This document shows positions 23,288 through 36,078 of a stretch of 64,000 nt of DNA, piece by piece. The stretch comes from Gigaspora margarita (lineage: Eukaryota; Glomeromycota; Glomeromycetes; Diversisporales; Gigasporaceae): NCBI GenBank assembly GCA_009809945.1, contig WTPW01000325.1, forward strand, positions 151,250-215,249, read 5' to 3'. The notes under the pieces were generated by a model. The model did not search any database and was not told where the DNA came from. It was given only the letters and a program-made list of their open reading frames with translations. The number at the start of each line of letters is the position of its first letter. Position 1 is the first letter of the stretch. Position numbers and translations under genes: made by a program.

Positions 23288-23858
23288 TCTGTTATGTCTT
23301 TTTTTTTTTTTTTTTTTATTCTTTGGCAGATTTTGCTATTGCTTACTTTGCATAGATATATGTATTCTAAAAAGTAATACAGAATTTTAATCTATTACTA
23401 AAAAAACCAAGCCTGATATCATTCAGTTACTTCTTCTAGCACCTAAATGCAATCCATTGCACTAACTTACAGATAAGTTAGAATTGAATTATGCTCTGAT
23501 TAAGAGCTAAGCCAGAAGGGAGTTTCACCCTTTTGGATCCAATTGTTCAAAGCTATAGACCATAGATCTAACCTCTCTTCTAAATTTCTATATGTTGAAC
23601 CTTTTGACTTCTTTTCTAGTTTTGCTTTTCCCTTGTTTGTAGATTTAATATTGTTAGATGAACCACAAACACTTTTTCTAGTCTTGTTGACAGGAGCACG
23701 TGAAATTGCTTCTTTTGAACCTTTTTCATTTCATGCGTGATTCCTTTTCTTCATTCCCAGACTGTAAAGGATTTGTATTGTGGTTTCCAGATAAAATTGA
23801 AGAAGCTGTTCCAACTGATGTGCAGAAAATTTTCAAAAATTTGTGATGCTATTTTTCC

Positions 23859-26800
23859 TTAACCTAGCTTGTTCATGATATCTTCAGTAGCTTTCTGTGT
23901 GAAGAGACCTTTAATGATATTAGTATGCAAATGCAATTCTTCTTTACGAGTTGTCCCACAGATGATAATCTTCAAATCTCTTTTAGTTAGAATTAATCTA
24001 TCTTCTCTTGTAAGTGTGGACCATATGACGCTTAGTGTAATATCGATGATATTATACCACTGCCATTCATACATTGGACATGATGCTAAGTGATCTTGCA
24101 TTTCATCATGCCCAGTTGAACACATTGTATATTTTGCTTTTAGGTATATGTCTGGTCTTCGAAGACTTAGTTCTTTGAGTGTTGGGAGCTTGTCTGCTAG
24201 ATACTTTATCTGTGTTGAAACTCTTTTGCTACGGTTTAGTGAAATACATCTATAACCATTCTGATTTTTGATCCTTTTCCAGAAGACTGACCAATTAAAG
24301 CAAGGTTTATCTGGCCCCTGTTCTAGAGCTGATGTTACTTTAGAAAGTTGCCAATCTACAGTATTCCAAAGATCAAAAGCTTTTCTTAAAAATTCTCTTA
24401 TAGGTTTCTTAATTAGAATGTTCCTCCAATATAGAAAAAAATTGAAACTTGATTGGAGATCGAAGAAGAATGATGGAGTGTTTGAGTTTTTGAGGCTTCT
24501 TTAATGAATTTGTCTATTCTTTCATTCCAATAATCCCCACTGTGACTTTTAACTTTCCTTAGCTATAGTTCGATACTTTTAAGTTGGATTATCTCACATA
24601 TTTTTGCCACAATTAAAAAGTTTTTTTCCTTTAGCTGCTTGTAGTGAGATTTGTCTTTCCCTGCTCCTTCGATACTGGAGATTGCCATCATACTATCCAT
24701 GAAAATTATTACTTTGCTATTTCTAGTTGCTATAAGAAGTGCGAACCAGATTGATACCAACTCAGGCTTGGATGATGTAGGCCAACTATCTAGTTTAACT
24801 GCATATTCTATTAAAGCTCTATCACTAGCTATATCAATTTGTATCCAACCTGCACACATCTTACTATTATGTTATATACCTAATAATGATCCATCAGTAT
24901 AAAATACCAGGTTCCTTTTATTCTCCTCAATGTTCCTTTTAAGAAACATACTTAAGTTTCCTTCTATACTTTTTGTAAAATGCTAATTTCTAATGAATTC
25001 AAACTCCTCTGGGGTTTCAATTTTGATCTGGTTCCCCATCCTTGTTTCTGCGCCCGATGCTACTTGTTTTTCTAGAATATATTTACTATTGAATATAGAA
25101 ATGGGACAAGGTACCATATATTCCTGAAAATAAGCTACTCCGAAAATAAGCAACCCCCCTAATTTTTTTTAAAAATCTCAAAAAAATGTATTAGCAGTTG
25201 CTATATATAAATTCTAAATTTTACTAAGTAAACCTTAAAAGTGCCATTAAGTAAACTTGTTCAGGACTCAAAAATACACTTATAGTAAAAATTTCATGTC
25301 ATTTGGATAACTTTTTATTAGTACGCTTTTCAATTTTTCAAAAAATTCAACAATTTGAAAATAAGCAACCCCCGCTTTTTCGTGTAATTTTTGCCCAAAA
25401 AAGGTTGCTTATTTTCGGGAATATATGGTATTTCCCTGACCTTATTTCTGTATCCTACTTTTAATAATACTCCTACCACTTCATTTGGGTTGATCCATCT
25501 AGCACATGTACTTTGTCTAGCTTGATTTAGCTGATTTTAATTACAACCTAAACATGGGTGGGCTAATTGAATAAGATTACTTATTTCCTCTTCTAGTATC
25601 CAATGTTCAGTTAAAACACATACTTTGCCTTTGAATACTACTCTTCTTACTTTTTTTTCTTTCGCATGGTTTTCCCATACTAACCATTCTTTCTTTTAAT
25701 TGTCTAAGGTGATTTGATGTTCTGGAGGAGCAGGTGATAAAAGGTTTGGTGATATAGCCTTAAATTCTGGTCTTACTTCACAGGTGAATCTGTTTATAAG
25801 TACCACATTTTCAATTTTTTTGAACCAATCTGCTTTACGGCCACAGCTTGATTGCTTTCTTGGATACTTTAATTGGTGCCATAAAATTAGAAGTTCACCT
25901 TTTTTGTTTAATAACTGGTATAAATAGAAAAGACCAAGATATCTGAGGCTTTTGGAAGCCCTGTCAAAAGTTTTTTCTCTAATATGTCTTTAATTCGAGG
26001 CCCTGTTCCTTCTATATTCAAGTAGTGTCTGGCGGACGGAATTCCAAATTTAACTCCTTTGCTTTACTTAGGGTTAAACAAATTAAGTTGGTTTTCTATA
26101 TATTTCTTGAGCTCTTAGCATCTAAACTTGAGATTTTTCCTTCCACACAACCAGCTTGCAAAAGGCCTTGCCTTAATTTTAGCTCTAGCACTTCTTTTTC
26201 ACGACCTAATAAATTCAATTCTTTGGTGATGTTTGCTAACTGTATAGTTAGAAGCTCTTGCCAAAGAAGATTACAATTGACCATGTTTTTGTGTGTGATG
26301 ATGTAGTTTCCAATTATACTTGGCAAATCTATTTTGTTTTTTAGAAACCTTAAATAAGGCTGCTGGATTCTGTAAAGAACTTGCTGCGTTAAATGGGAAG
26401 TTTGTAGCAGATAAGTGAGTTTGGGTACCAGAAACATATTGTTTATATATGTTAGTTGGCTTATAGTAAGCTTTTTGTTATATAATGCTCTTACTGTTTG
26501 ATGTGTAATTGGCTTTTCCCTTTTGACTAATATTGCTTTCTTTAAACTTGAATTAAAATAAATTCCCAAAAATCGCACCAGTGTGTCCTTTTCCTCAGCT
26601 TTGACCATTTCTCTTGCAATCATTATCTCACAACTTTCTCTCTTGACTCATGGATTAAAAATAATGAGTTTTGTCTTTTTTGGATTAATGTTGTATCATT
26701 AATCTTGTAAAACTCTTCTGCTGTGTCCAAGATAATTTGCATTTGTTGATTGGAGCTAGCTAACCAAGTTGTATTATCAGCATATGCTATTACTACCTGC

Positions 26801-29170
26801 CTTAAGCTCTGGGTTATTGTTTTATTTCTTCTAATATCTGTTAGTATTAGAACTTCTATATTATGTCCCAGATTTTTGTTGTTTTGTATATATACTAAGA
26901 GTGGTCATAAAAATTTACCAGATTAAGGGGGAACAGAACTTCCCCTCGGTTGATCCTATTTTCTGCGCAGATACTATTTGTTAAGCCAAAAGCTGTAAGA
27001 ACAGATTTAAAATAAATTTAGTTGTTATTAAAGAAATTATAATGTGCTTGAGTGCCAGCTCCAATGATGCTAAAGAAACTGAATCAAATGCCTTCTGCAT
27101 ATCCTGTAGAACTATCCATAGTTCTTTATTACTTTTTCTTGCATCTTCAATTAGACTATTAAGAATGTTAATAGAGTGCTCATAGAGATACCTAGTAGTC
27201 TCGTGCAATTGTATCCTCTTAGTATAGAGTTGTTTACAAAGATTTTTGCTAACCTTCTATTTAGAACTCTGGTTACAAATTTTTGGAAGGTTTCCAAGAA
27301 AGCTATGGGTCTTATATTTTCCAGAGTGAAGTCCCATTTACCTGATTTGGGGATTGAATAAATTTGTGCTTTTTTCCATTTTTCTGGGATATTCCCTTTT
27401 TTTAAGCACAAACTTGCAAATCTTCTAAACCACAATTGAGCCTCTGGATTTGCTTCTTTAATGAGAGCATAACCAATTCCTGATATCCTAGGTGCTGATT
27501 TTGAGTTGACTTCTGTTAAGGTCTGGGACCATTCTTCTTTACCTATTACTCTATTTAACTCTTTATATATGCACTCATTTATCCACTCCTGTAGTTTGTA
27601 AATTTCTTTCCACTTGTCTGATATCTCTTCTAAGCTTGTATTTCTCTTCTTATATTAAGACTAGAAAAAGGCCTGAGTCTTATCTTTCACCTCTGTAGTG
27701 TGTGTCGTCAAATTTTTCTCTTTTTGATCTAAAACTCTGTTAATTTTTACTTTGTTATAAGGTCAATCAGGTAGACTGTTTAACATTTTACTTTGTTCAT
27801 TTTGAAAACGTTTATAGTGTAATTCGATAAAGTTTTCAATCTCCTTCAAATTGGTTGCTTCTTTTTCATTTTGCAAATGCTTGTTCAAAATAAACCACTA
27901 GTCCTTTAAGTCTTGTAACCATAGCCTAATTTCTGCTATGTCTGTACTATTTATAAGTTGGATTCCAATTTTGTGACAATTGTTAATTTCACGAAGATGC
28001 ACATTTGTCTTTCAAAGATTTTAGGCCATTCTGTCATTTGTATTGTGTCTATACATTTTTTAATTTTTCTGCTAATTTGACTTAGAAATATCATGTTCTG
28101 GTGTAGGTCAGTTCTATGTGTCTTAGCATTTATTCTGCCTTTTTCAGTAAGAACAATTTTCTTTTGGTAGAAAAGTTTTGTTTCGCTGCAAACAGAATTC
28201 CTTCTTCAAAGGAATCCTACATTTTGTTTAAGTTATCCATAGTAATATCTGATTCTTCCCGGCTTGGCAGATTTAAACTTAAAATAATTTTCTGTTTCTT
28301 GAGGAAGTTAGTAAGGTTATCCCTATAATCATCCCAGTTTTACTTTGAAGCTTTGTCTAGTAGAAATATTGTTCATTTTTTTTTCGAGATTTTTTGTGCT
28401 CAGTTATAGTTATCTATACTTGGCATTTTAAGATCTAGATTGATTAAGGGTGACCCATGATCACTTTCTGTGATCATTTCCATACTTATTATATCTGCTA
28501 CTTGCAGATCTTTACTTAAGTCATCTGAGACCCACACTTGATCAATTCTTGAGCTGGATTTGCCATTTGACTATGTGAATTTTTGCGTGATTGGATTCAA
28601 AAAACTAGAAAGTGTCTATGAAATACTGATTTTGTAACCATTTGTGTAATAGCAACTTCTTATTAATGTGTGAGCAAATTTGAGGTTCTCTGTCCAGTTT
28701 ATTGTCTACCACATTATTAAAATCTCCTATTAGTACAAATTGTGTATATTTTTGTCCTGTATATATATAATTCTACTATTTTCTGCTAAATTTGCTTTTG
28801 CATCTGTTAGTCATTCGGAGGTAAATATATTATAATAAAAATGAGTTCTAATTTTTTGAAAAAAAGAGATACTAATATGAAGTACTCATTAACTTTTTTA
28901 ACTCACCCAATAAATTTTGCTAGATTTTCTTTAAATATAAGAGCTACTCCTGAACCCTTATTTTTTCCATCATTTGAGCTTGCCCAAAAGCTTTTATAGC
29001 CACTTTCTGAATTCAATATGAAACTAACCTCTTTGCTTGTTATATTTGACTCTGCAATGCCTATCACATCTATTTCTTCTTCTAAAGCCCAGTCCACTAA
29101 TGCAGCTAACTAATTTATTGTTATTTCTCTTTAATCTATTAATATTGTAACAGATAATTTTGAAATTGAG
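23859..29170 (-). pseudogene. LINE A ORF2 remnant: EN, RT, RNase H
   Basis: Apurinic-type endonuclease about 28420-29170: opens ICYNIN, then IAESNIT, IGDFNN (about 28716-28735), SSRIDQVWVS and the catalytic ITESDHGS (about 28455-28470). RT about 26100-27560: KWKKAQIYSIPK, ENIRPIAFLE, motif A QDMQKAFDSVS (about 27075-27110), motif C AYADNTTWL (26771-26790; Asn for the second Asp). Thumb-like region IAREMVKAEEKDTLVRFLGI. RNase H 24550-24930: FYTDGSLLG, KPELVSI, FMDSMMA, VKSHSGDYWNERID. The C-terminal CSTGHDEMQDHLASC is zinc-finger-like. Many frameshifts and stops; not functional. Confidence 0.85.
25114..25428. mobile_element. pogo-like MITE in LINE A
   Basis: 315 bp with ends CCATATATTCCTGAAAATAA and the complement of CCATATATTCCCGAAAATAA, followed by GCAACCCCC-type subterminal repeats. 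TA on both sides (25112-25113, 25429-25430). Lies between the RT and RNase H parts of LINE A. Confidence 0.82.
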
Positions 29171-29512
29171 ATCGTCACGAATATTTTTTCCTATAACGTG
29201 TCTTCTAGTAGAGTGATTCTTTCTCTTGCCCTTTGTTGTTGGGAGGCCTTCACAAAAATTAGGAGCAATTTGAAAGGTCCGTATACTTCTCTTTGCTTTC
29301 CAACAATGTGAGCCTTTCTAGGATTTTCCTTAACAAGTCCATACTTTCTACTGGTTGTGCATTAACTTCTTTCAACTTCTGTAACCTTATATAGAGATTG
29401 TATTAACTAGTATCTCTTTTGTTTTGGTCTTTCTCAAATGACCTACTATTGTTTAAAGCTTGATATGGTCTTTTTAGATGGGCTTGCTCATTAATGCGTT
29501 GTCTGTTATGTC

Positions 29513-30425
29513 TTTATTGACTGAGTGATAGATGGTTTTCTGGATATGATTTTTCGGCTTGTAGATGGTTTTCTACTTGTCTGGCATTTCTTTAAGATTT
29601 AGACTTTTTCACTCAAATTGTAAACTGAAATGCTCTTTGGTATGCACTAGAATTTTGTTTGTCTCTTGCAACAAGAACCTCTGAAGACCCTCTTCCTTTA
29701 CAAGTTTGTCAATTTTAATTTTATGAATGGCCTGTTCAAAAAACTTGCTAACTTTTGTCCTGCTTTCCATCTATCATTTTATATCTATTATTAATCTTTT
29801 CTTGTATTTTTTTTTAATTTGGCATGGATCCTAACTGCTTTGTTTTTTTGGCTGAGTATTATCTACTATCCTTTCAAATCTTAAATAAGCTCACTTAATC
29901 ACTGTTCACCTATACTTGTAATTTCAACATTCAATTTTTGTTGATTCTTCGTATGGCACAGGACATTTCTTCTCTAAGATCTGCATCAATTTTTTGATTT
30001 TGATTCTTTTACCTTTTCTTATCCATTTGCTAATTTGAATTATCACTTTGTATGTTTTGGATTTTTCTTCTTTCTTCTTTCTTTTTCTATTGTCCATTGA
30101 GAATTGTAGTCTCTTTTTCAGTAAGCAGATATTTGCTGCCTCTGTTATACTGTTTACTATTATGTTCCAGACCTGGTCTATATCATGTGCTTCTGTTTGT
30201 TCTTTGTAGTATTGGCTTTGCAAAAGGTTTTGGACTTAGTTATTCACTTTAAGCTTTTTCTCTAGTTGGTTTCTATAGTTGTCCCAGACTTTTATCCTTG
30301 CTTTTTCATACAGGTGAACCATTCTTTTAATGCCCTTTGCTCTTGTTTTTGCCATGTTGCTATTGAATGATAGATGGTCCAGATTAATTAAAGCAAAAAT
30401 GATTGCATGGTCACTATTTGTAACC
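29513..30425 (-). pseudogene. LINE B ORF2 remnant, 5' part (EN C-terminus and linker)
   Basis: Begins VTNSDHAIIFALINLDHL, the C-terminal catalytic SDH region of the endonuclease. A linker follows: YEKARIKVWDNYRNQLEKKL, then IDQVWNIIVNSITEAANICL and a Lys-rich stretch, then NRPFIK.K.DKL and HSVNKDIT at the LINE A junction. The continuation is at 23298 and below. Frameshifted in several places. Confidence 0.8.
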
Positions 30426-30443
30426 ATTAGGCTAATGATTTAC
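30426..30443. repeat. Target-site duplication of LINE B, 5'-side copy
   Basis: ATTAGGCTAATGATTTAC; see 18453-18470. The stretch 30444-30767 downstream has no gene and holds repeated TTTCAGGCAA/GGGCAAC-like motifs. Confidence 0.85.
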
Positions 30444-30767
30444 TATATGCCTTGGGCAACTAGATTTTATAATTAATTTTTAGCTATTTGTTGAATTGAA
30501 GTTTCAAACAACAAGCATTGTTATTACTATTTAGATTGATTAAGTTTTGGGCAATGGAACTTTATTATTTCCATTTCTTGAATTAAAGTTTTAGGTAACT
30601 GGCATTACATTATTATTTCTCCTCCTTATTAATACTATTAAAGTTTCAGGCAATCAGACTTAATAGTTATTATTCTTATTACTATACCTTTCCTTACCAT
30701 ATATTCCAAATGAATAAGGATAGAAATTTTATTAAAATTTAAAATAATTATTATAAAGAACTGATTC

Positions 30768-31064
30768 AGGATCCTGAACATTTCTCATATAGGTCATAAC
30801 TGGATTTTGGCCAATTTTGGTCTAATTCGCTAAAAATGACAAAATCTATTTACTTTAATAACTTCTAATCTAGTAATCAGAATTGAATAAACTTTTTTTT
30901 GTTAGATGCGTCTCACTGAGAGCTTCATTTTTAAAAAAAAAGTTCATTCAAATTGGCTACTGGACGCCAAGATAATTGCCAAAAACTGTTTTTTGCTTCT
31001 CAAATTTTAGGTGTTTTTCTGAAAAATTTCAAGTATGACCTCTATACTAGATGTTCAGGGTCCT
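30768..31064. mobile_element. AGGAYCC-family MITE, reference copy
   Basis: 297 bp with ends AGGATCCTGAACATTTCTCA and the complement of AGGACCCTGAACATCTAGTA, continuing into TATAGGTCATA/TATAGAGGTCATA. Perfect 8-bp duplication ACTGATTC (30760-30767, 31065-31072). An 8-bp duplication is hAT-like, but the AGG terminus is unusual; superfamily left open. Confidence 0.85.
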
Positions 31065-31072
31065 ACTGATTC

Positions 31073-33409
31073 TGTTTGTATTTTATCTCAAATGAAAGTA
31101 AGCACTTTTGTTTTTGGCATCTAATTGGAAAATGGAACTTCAATATGATAGCAACAGAAGAATTTGCTTTATTACTACATTATCCAATTAATGTAAGAAA
31201 AATAATTCAAGAATCAGAGAATCATTTATGATTTGCAAAGCGCGTTAAGGTATTAAATCATTAAGTATTTGGAATTATTAAGTATTTGGAATTATTTTAA
31301 CATTTATTTACTTAACTACAATATATTAGGCCAGTTTAAACCCAAATAATTATTTTAAATAAATTAATTGAAGCAGTTATAAGTACAAATATGAAACAGT
31401 TGCCCAAAAATGAACTGCTCCAAAGTTGGCACATCAAAACTGATACTATCCCACCCATTATTTGATTATTTTCTATTTAGATTCAAATAACAACTTCATA
31501 TAATTAATGATAAATATAGATTTATTCTTCTAATGATGCTAAAAATTTGTTTAAACATAGTTGGGAGTTTCTTATGAATGATTTAATATTACTAAAACTA
31601 AACAAACCAAGGTATAACAGGAGTGATAAATTTTTTTTTACAAATATTATATAGTATATAAGTATTTAATTTTGGATATTTTCATTAAGCACTATTCTGA
31701 TGAAGATTTATTTTAGATGAAATATATTTTGAAATATTAAGACATCTCCATAACAGAAATTTTTGAGAAAACTTGATTAACAGATACAATCTATCAATTT
31801 TTAGAAGCTGCTGTATATAATATTCCTGGGCTATCTGTTTACTTATAAGTAGAAAAAATTAATTTAGCATATAATGAAGAATTTTTGACCATCTAATACT
31901 TTTACATTTTAGCACATGTGTTACTCTTTCAAGGCACCTCAGAAATAAAGAAAATCATAAACCAGACAGAAACCTCTAGCAGCTTATAAAACTAAATCTG
32001 GATTAACTTATAAGAGATTTTTAGTATAAATATAGAAATAAAATAAATGAAGATATTGCAAAAAAATTATAATAATCTCCTTATTACAATTCAATTTACT
32101 CATAGATATTATTTTAAGTTTATTACCCAATTAATTAATTTTATAATTTATTATTTTACTCATCAACATAAATATTTTTAGAAACATCATTAATTTTGAC
32201 AATTATTGATAGGAGAGCTCACCCATTAATATGTACTACCACTTTCTATAATATTAAAATACTATTTCCTACTAAAAATCATGTTCTACAACTATCAAGA
32301 GAATTGAAATTAATTTCAATGATGTGGAAAATTCAAAATGTGTTAAAAATTATTGTTAATAATTGGAAAAACATTTTAGATGGCATGGAAGAAATAACAA
32401 TAATACCAGCAGAACAATAAGTAAAAATTGATGAAAATATTTTTCAATTTAGAAATTCCATACCTGGGCAATATCAACCAATACAATGTTCTTATAATTT
32501 AATGGACAATTTTCATTTTTTAAAATTTATTAAATGTGAGAAATGGCAGTTAAGGTTAATTATGTTATACAATTGATATGCCTGAACATTCTGACTATGA
32601 ACTAGAGTAATTGTCTTAGTATAAGATACAAATAGTACTCATATTTACTTGCAATGAATTAATTCATTTATGGAAATATATTTGTACTTGAAAAGACATT
32701 TACATTTACTTACAAATGAATTAATTCATAAAATGTAATTGGCTTAGTATTTGATACAAACAATGCTTAGTTTACTCATAGAAATGTAATCAGACTTATA
32801 AAAGCATTTATATTTACTTGCAAATAAATTCATTTGTGTTTGTTAATGTAAATAGCATTTATATTTAATTGTAATAAATTAATAAACTATTAGTATAAAA
32901 TGCCTATTATCAGTTTTATTAATCTTTGTTCAGGTTCAATTATTAAAGATATGTAATTGCAAATTGTTTTTAAAACTTTTATTTTTAAAAAATTTACTTG
33001 GTTTAAAAAATACTTTTCAATTTATCATATATCGATATAAAGTCCTCAAACACCATGTTATATATAAAATAAATGAATATTGCAAATATTAATCTAGTGA
33101 AAACAATTATTGGAAAAACTTGATATGAGAGCAAAACATGAGAAAACTTTTGCTAAAAATAATATTAGCACATGAGTTTACGAATTAATACAGTACAGAA
33201 CATCAAAAAGCATCCAATTTTTTTAGAGGTTGCCAAATTTAGGTTATATAATACAACTTATAATTGGCTAATTTTATTAAGATGCCAAATTTGTATTAAG
33301 TAATACAACTTCTAATTTGATAATTTTTATTAAGGCGCCAAAATTAATATATGCAATATGGATTACTCAAATTTAAATAATGAGTATTAACCAATAAAAT
33401 CGCTTGCAT
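31073..33409. other. Non-coding region with minisatellites
   Basis: No supportable gene. A 74-residue frame at 32196-32420 has a start and stop but no recognisable domain. About 32600-32890 carries two to three degenerate copies of a unit with ATTTACTTGCAAATGAATTAATTCAT. About 33225-33350 carries ~73-bp repeats (TTGCCAAATTTAGGTTATATAATACAACTT and variants). Confidence 0.55.
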
Positions 33410-33882
33410 GTGACTAGTAGTGTTCAGATCTAGATAATCTGTTTATCTAAAGATAATTATCTGTTGAAAAAAGTCATTATCTGTTATCTATATCTGTTTA
33501 TAATTCTATTATCCAGATAACTATCTAGATTATCTAGATACTATAAATATTGTGTAATGCAAAATTNTTTCATATAATTTATTGTACTATAGATGTGCTA
33601 GCAANCCAGNATTGCTATNATATAATTCTTGATCTCAACCTACTCTATCTTTAAACTGTAGTATAACCTGATTGTTGCTCTAGAGCATATTGCTCCACTA
33701 ACAACTTTAATAGTACACAAGATATACAGATACAAATTTTATATATTCCATATAAGTTCATACCAAAAATGAGGCAATGTTGAATATTTCGATTATATTG
33801 TAAATTTGTATGCAAAATCTTACAACTTTTTGAATAAATGCATATAACAAAGCAAGGGTATAGAAACTTCACTTATTGTACA

Positions 33883-34136
33883 TAGTATTGGCAATTTTAC
33901 TGGACAACCCAAATTTTTTGGCCAGCCAAGGCCAATGGCTGGCCAAGGCCATTGGCCAATATCCAAACATTGGCCAAAAGTTACTGATTTATATACTACT
34001 AGCCAATCATATTATGAGCTTTGCTTATATAAATATTTGGCCGTTTCGGCCAAATAATTTTTTTGGCCTTTTTGGCCATTGGCCTCGGCCATTGGCCGCG
34101 GCCATTGGCCGGCCAAGTGGCCAAATGACAACACTG
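33883..34136. mobile_element. GGCCAATGGCC-rich hAT-like MITE
   Basis: Right end ...GACAACACTG, degenerate left end TAGTATTGGCAATTT. 8-bp flanks ATTGTACA / ATTGTATG (6 of 8). The interior is a string of GGCCAATGGCC and GGCCAAG units, unusually GC-rich for this window. The open frame running through it is a by-product of the repeats. Confidence 0.7.
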
Positions 34137-35679
34137 ATTGTATGGGTCTTATGTAACAACTCGTGCTTTTTCACTCATTTATTGGCACATGTTTTTATTT
34201 TTATCATTATTAAAGTTTTGTCTTCACATTTAAAAATGTTGGGACATTCAGTGTTATTAGGCCTTTTTTATTTTTATTGGATGATGTCAGCTTAATTTTT
34301 TTTGCTTTTTTAAAATTGTCTTGGATAGATTATTAGGATCTATTTATTTATATTCTTGTTACATTATTGTTGGATTTTCAGTTTTTTTTTTAAATTTTTA
34401 TTGAATAAGTCATATATTATTAGATTTTCACTTTTTTTAAAATTCTTTATTTATTTCTTTTTTTGAAAAATTTATTGTACAAGCCATTAATGATGCTGCC
34501 AAAACTTCATAGTTTTGGGTTAACCAAAACTGAAACTAGTATTACCAGTTTTGGGCATTACACTCCTAGCCAAAACTTGTCTAAACTTGACCAAAATTCT
34601 GAATCTCTGAAACTAACTAAAATCCGAAACTTGATTAACCAATAAAATCGAGAATTTAATAGATTTTGTTCATTCACAACAATTATTTCTCTGATACAAT
34701 TCCTTTTCCAACAAAATTTCTTCTTTGGCAACCATTTTCTCAACAAATCCTTCTCTAAACAACCACATATCCAATAACTATTTATCTTCACTAACAATTA
34801 TTCCATTCCCTACACAACCACTTACCTAATACTACTTTCTCGATTTTCTAATAATAACCCTTTCCTAACACTACCCTTCTATTATTTCCTAATAATAACA
34901 CTACTATTCTCTTCTTCAACGCCTTTCCCCGATTTCCCAATAATAACTCTTTCTGACACCACTATTCTTTTTCTCAACACCTTTCCTGATTTCCCAATAA
35001 TAACCCTTCCTGGCACTACCCTTCATTTCCTCAACACTACCCTTCCTAATTTTCAGACTAACCTCTTTTCCAATAAACATCAGTTAAATTAAAAAATTTT
35101 TTTTTTAAAAAAAAAAGTTGAATTAAAAAAAAATTTTTTTAAAAAAAGTAAACTTTTTTAAAAAAAGTAAACTTTTTTAACGTTAGAAGATCAAAAGAAT
35201 TGCCCACATATGCTATACTATTATTCGGAATACATCTAGTCAGTAACGCCAGATATTAAATAAAGTTTAATACCTGGCGCTACCAGCATCCAAATAATAA
35301 TAATAGTGGCTGGCCTGTTTTATACAGTATGGCACGATACATGGTGCTATTTCTGGGAGCATTGCACGTCTCAGTTTATACACCAATTGTTGCTAATTCT
35401 TATTTAATCTATGTACTTACGTACAAATAAAAATTTTGTGGCCATGTGATTTTAAACCAATCACAGCGCAGAATCAGATGTAACGTGAAACCGAAATACA
35501 GTATAAGGCTCTTGTTAATGTTATCTGAATGCTCACCCTTACCTTAATAAGTTAACTTTTTAATCGAAAAAATATCTGCGATTTATTTTTGACCAACAGA
35601 ATTTTAGTGTATAGCAACCTGCGAAAATTTATGCGGTTGCTATCAGCTATGTATAATCGTACATATGTATGTATGTAAC

Positions 35680-36078
35680 TAGAGATCTGCAGCCCAGTGC
35701 TCGTCCTTTAAAAAAAATTTTTAAGGCGCAGGCACAGGCATGGGCACAGGTATTTTTTTTGTTTGGCACAAAAATGCCAGACATTTTGTGTTTATTGATA
35801 TTTTGTGCCTGGTACTTTTGTGCCTGATTTCATTTTCGCTTAAAGTATTAGACACATAGTCTGGTCTAAATCGACAAACACTATTATAAAAATAGGTGCC
35901 AAGTTCCTGACGAGTGCTGGCACTTTTTAACACTGGCACTTTTGTGCATATGACACAGGCATGCCATGATACTAAAGTGCTTGGCCCATTTTAAAATGGC
36001 ATTTTGTGCCTATGGCACGGGCATGGCATAAGCATCAATGCCCGGCATAGTACTGGCATGGGCATATGCAGAACTCTA
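35680..36078. mobile_element. GGCAC/GGCATG-rich hAT-like MITE
   Basis: Ends TAGAGATCTGCAGCCC and the complement of TAGAGTTCTGCATATGCCC. 8-bp flanks TATGTAAC (35672-35679) / TATGTAAT (36079-36086). The interior repeats GGCACAGGCATGGGCA and TTTTGTGCCTG-like words in both orientations. Confidence 0.78.

Larger units (their letters stand above)
23299..29501 (-). mobile_element. LINE A: non-LTR retrotransposon inserted in LINE B
   Basis: 6.2 kb minus-strand LINE with a 19-nt poly(A) tail (T run 23299-23317). Flanking duplication TCTGTTATGTC (23288-23298, 29502-29512), extendable to 14 nt with adjoining T. Removing LINE A and one duplicate restores the LINE B frame HSVNKDITEEEWEQALL. The 5' end lies within what looks like ORF1 coiled-coil sequence (LQKLKEVNAQPVESMDLL in one frame), so it is probably truncated. 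One pogo-like MITE (25114-25428) was inserted later. Confidence 0.9.
18471..30425 (-). mobile_element. LINE B: 5'-truncated non-LTR retrotransposon
   Basis: Minus-strand LINE bounded by an 18-bp near-perfect duplication and ending in a poly(A) tail (T10 on the plus strand, 18471-18480). The 5' end is truncated inside the endonuclease, just before the TNSDHAIIF motif. Contains, in transcription order, endonuclease C-terminus, linker, [LINE A insertion 23299-29501], reverse transcriptase, RNase H, zinc-finger tail, 3' UTR. Also carries a hAT MITE (20085-20364) and a foldback element (about 18519-19165). Many stops and frameshifts: inactive. Confidence 0.88.

Noticed and set aside
22746..26306. 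Plus-strand frames within the LINE region
   Set aside because: Antisense to recognisable RT and RNase H coding on the minus strand.
32196..32420. 74-codon frame with FPTKNHVLQLSRELKLIS
   Set aside because: No recognisable family and no neighbouring exons; left in the region note only.
33876..34295. 139-codon open frame
   Set aside because: It runs through GGCCAATGGCC repeats and out of the MITE; no domain, and repeat structure explains the openness.
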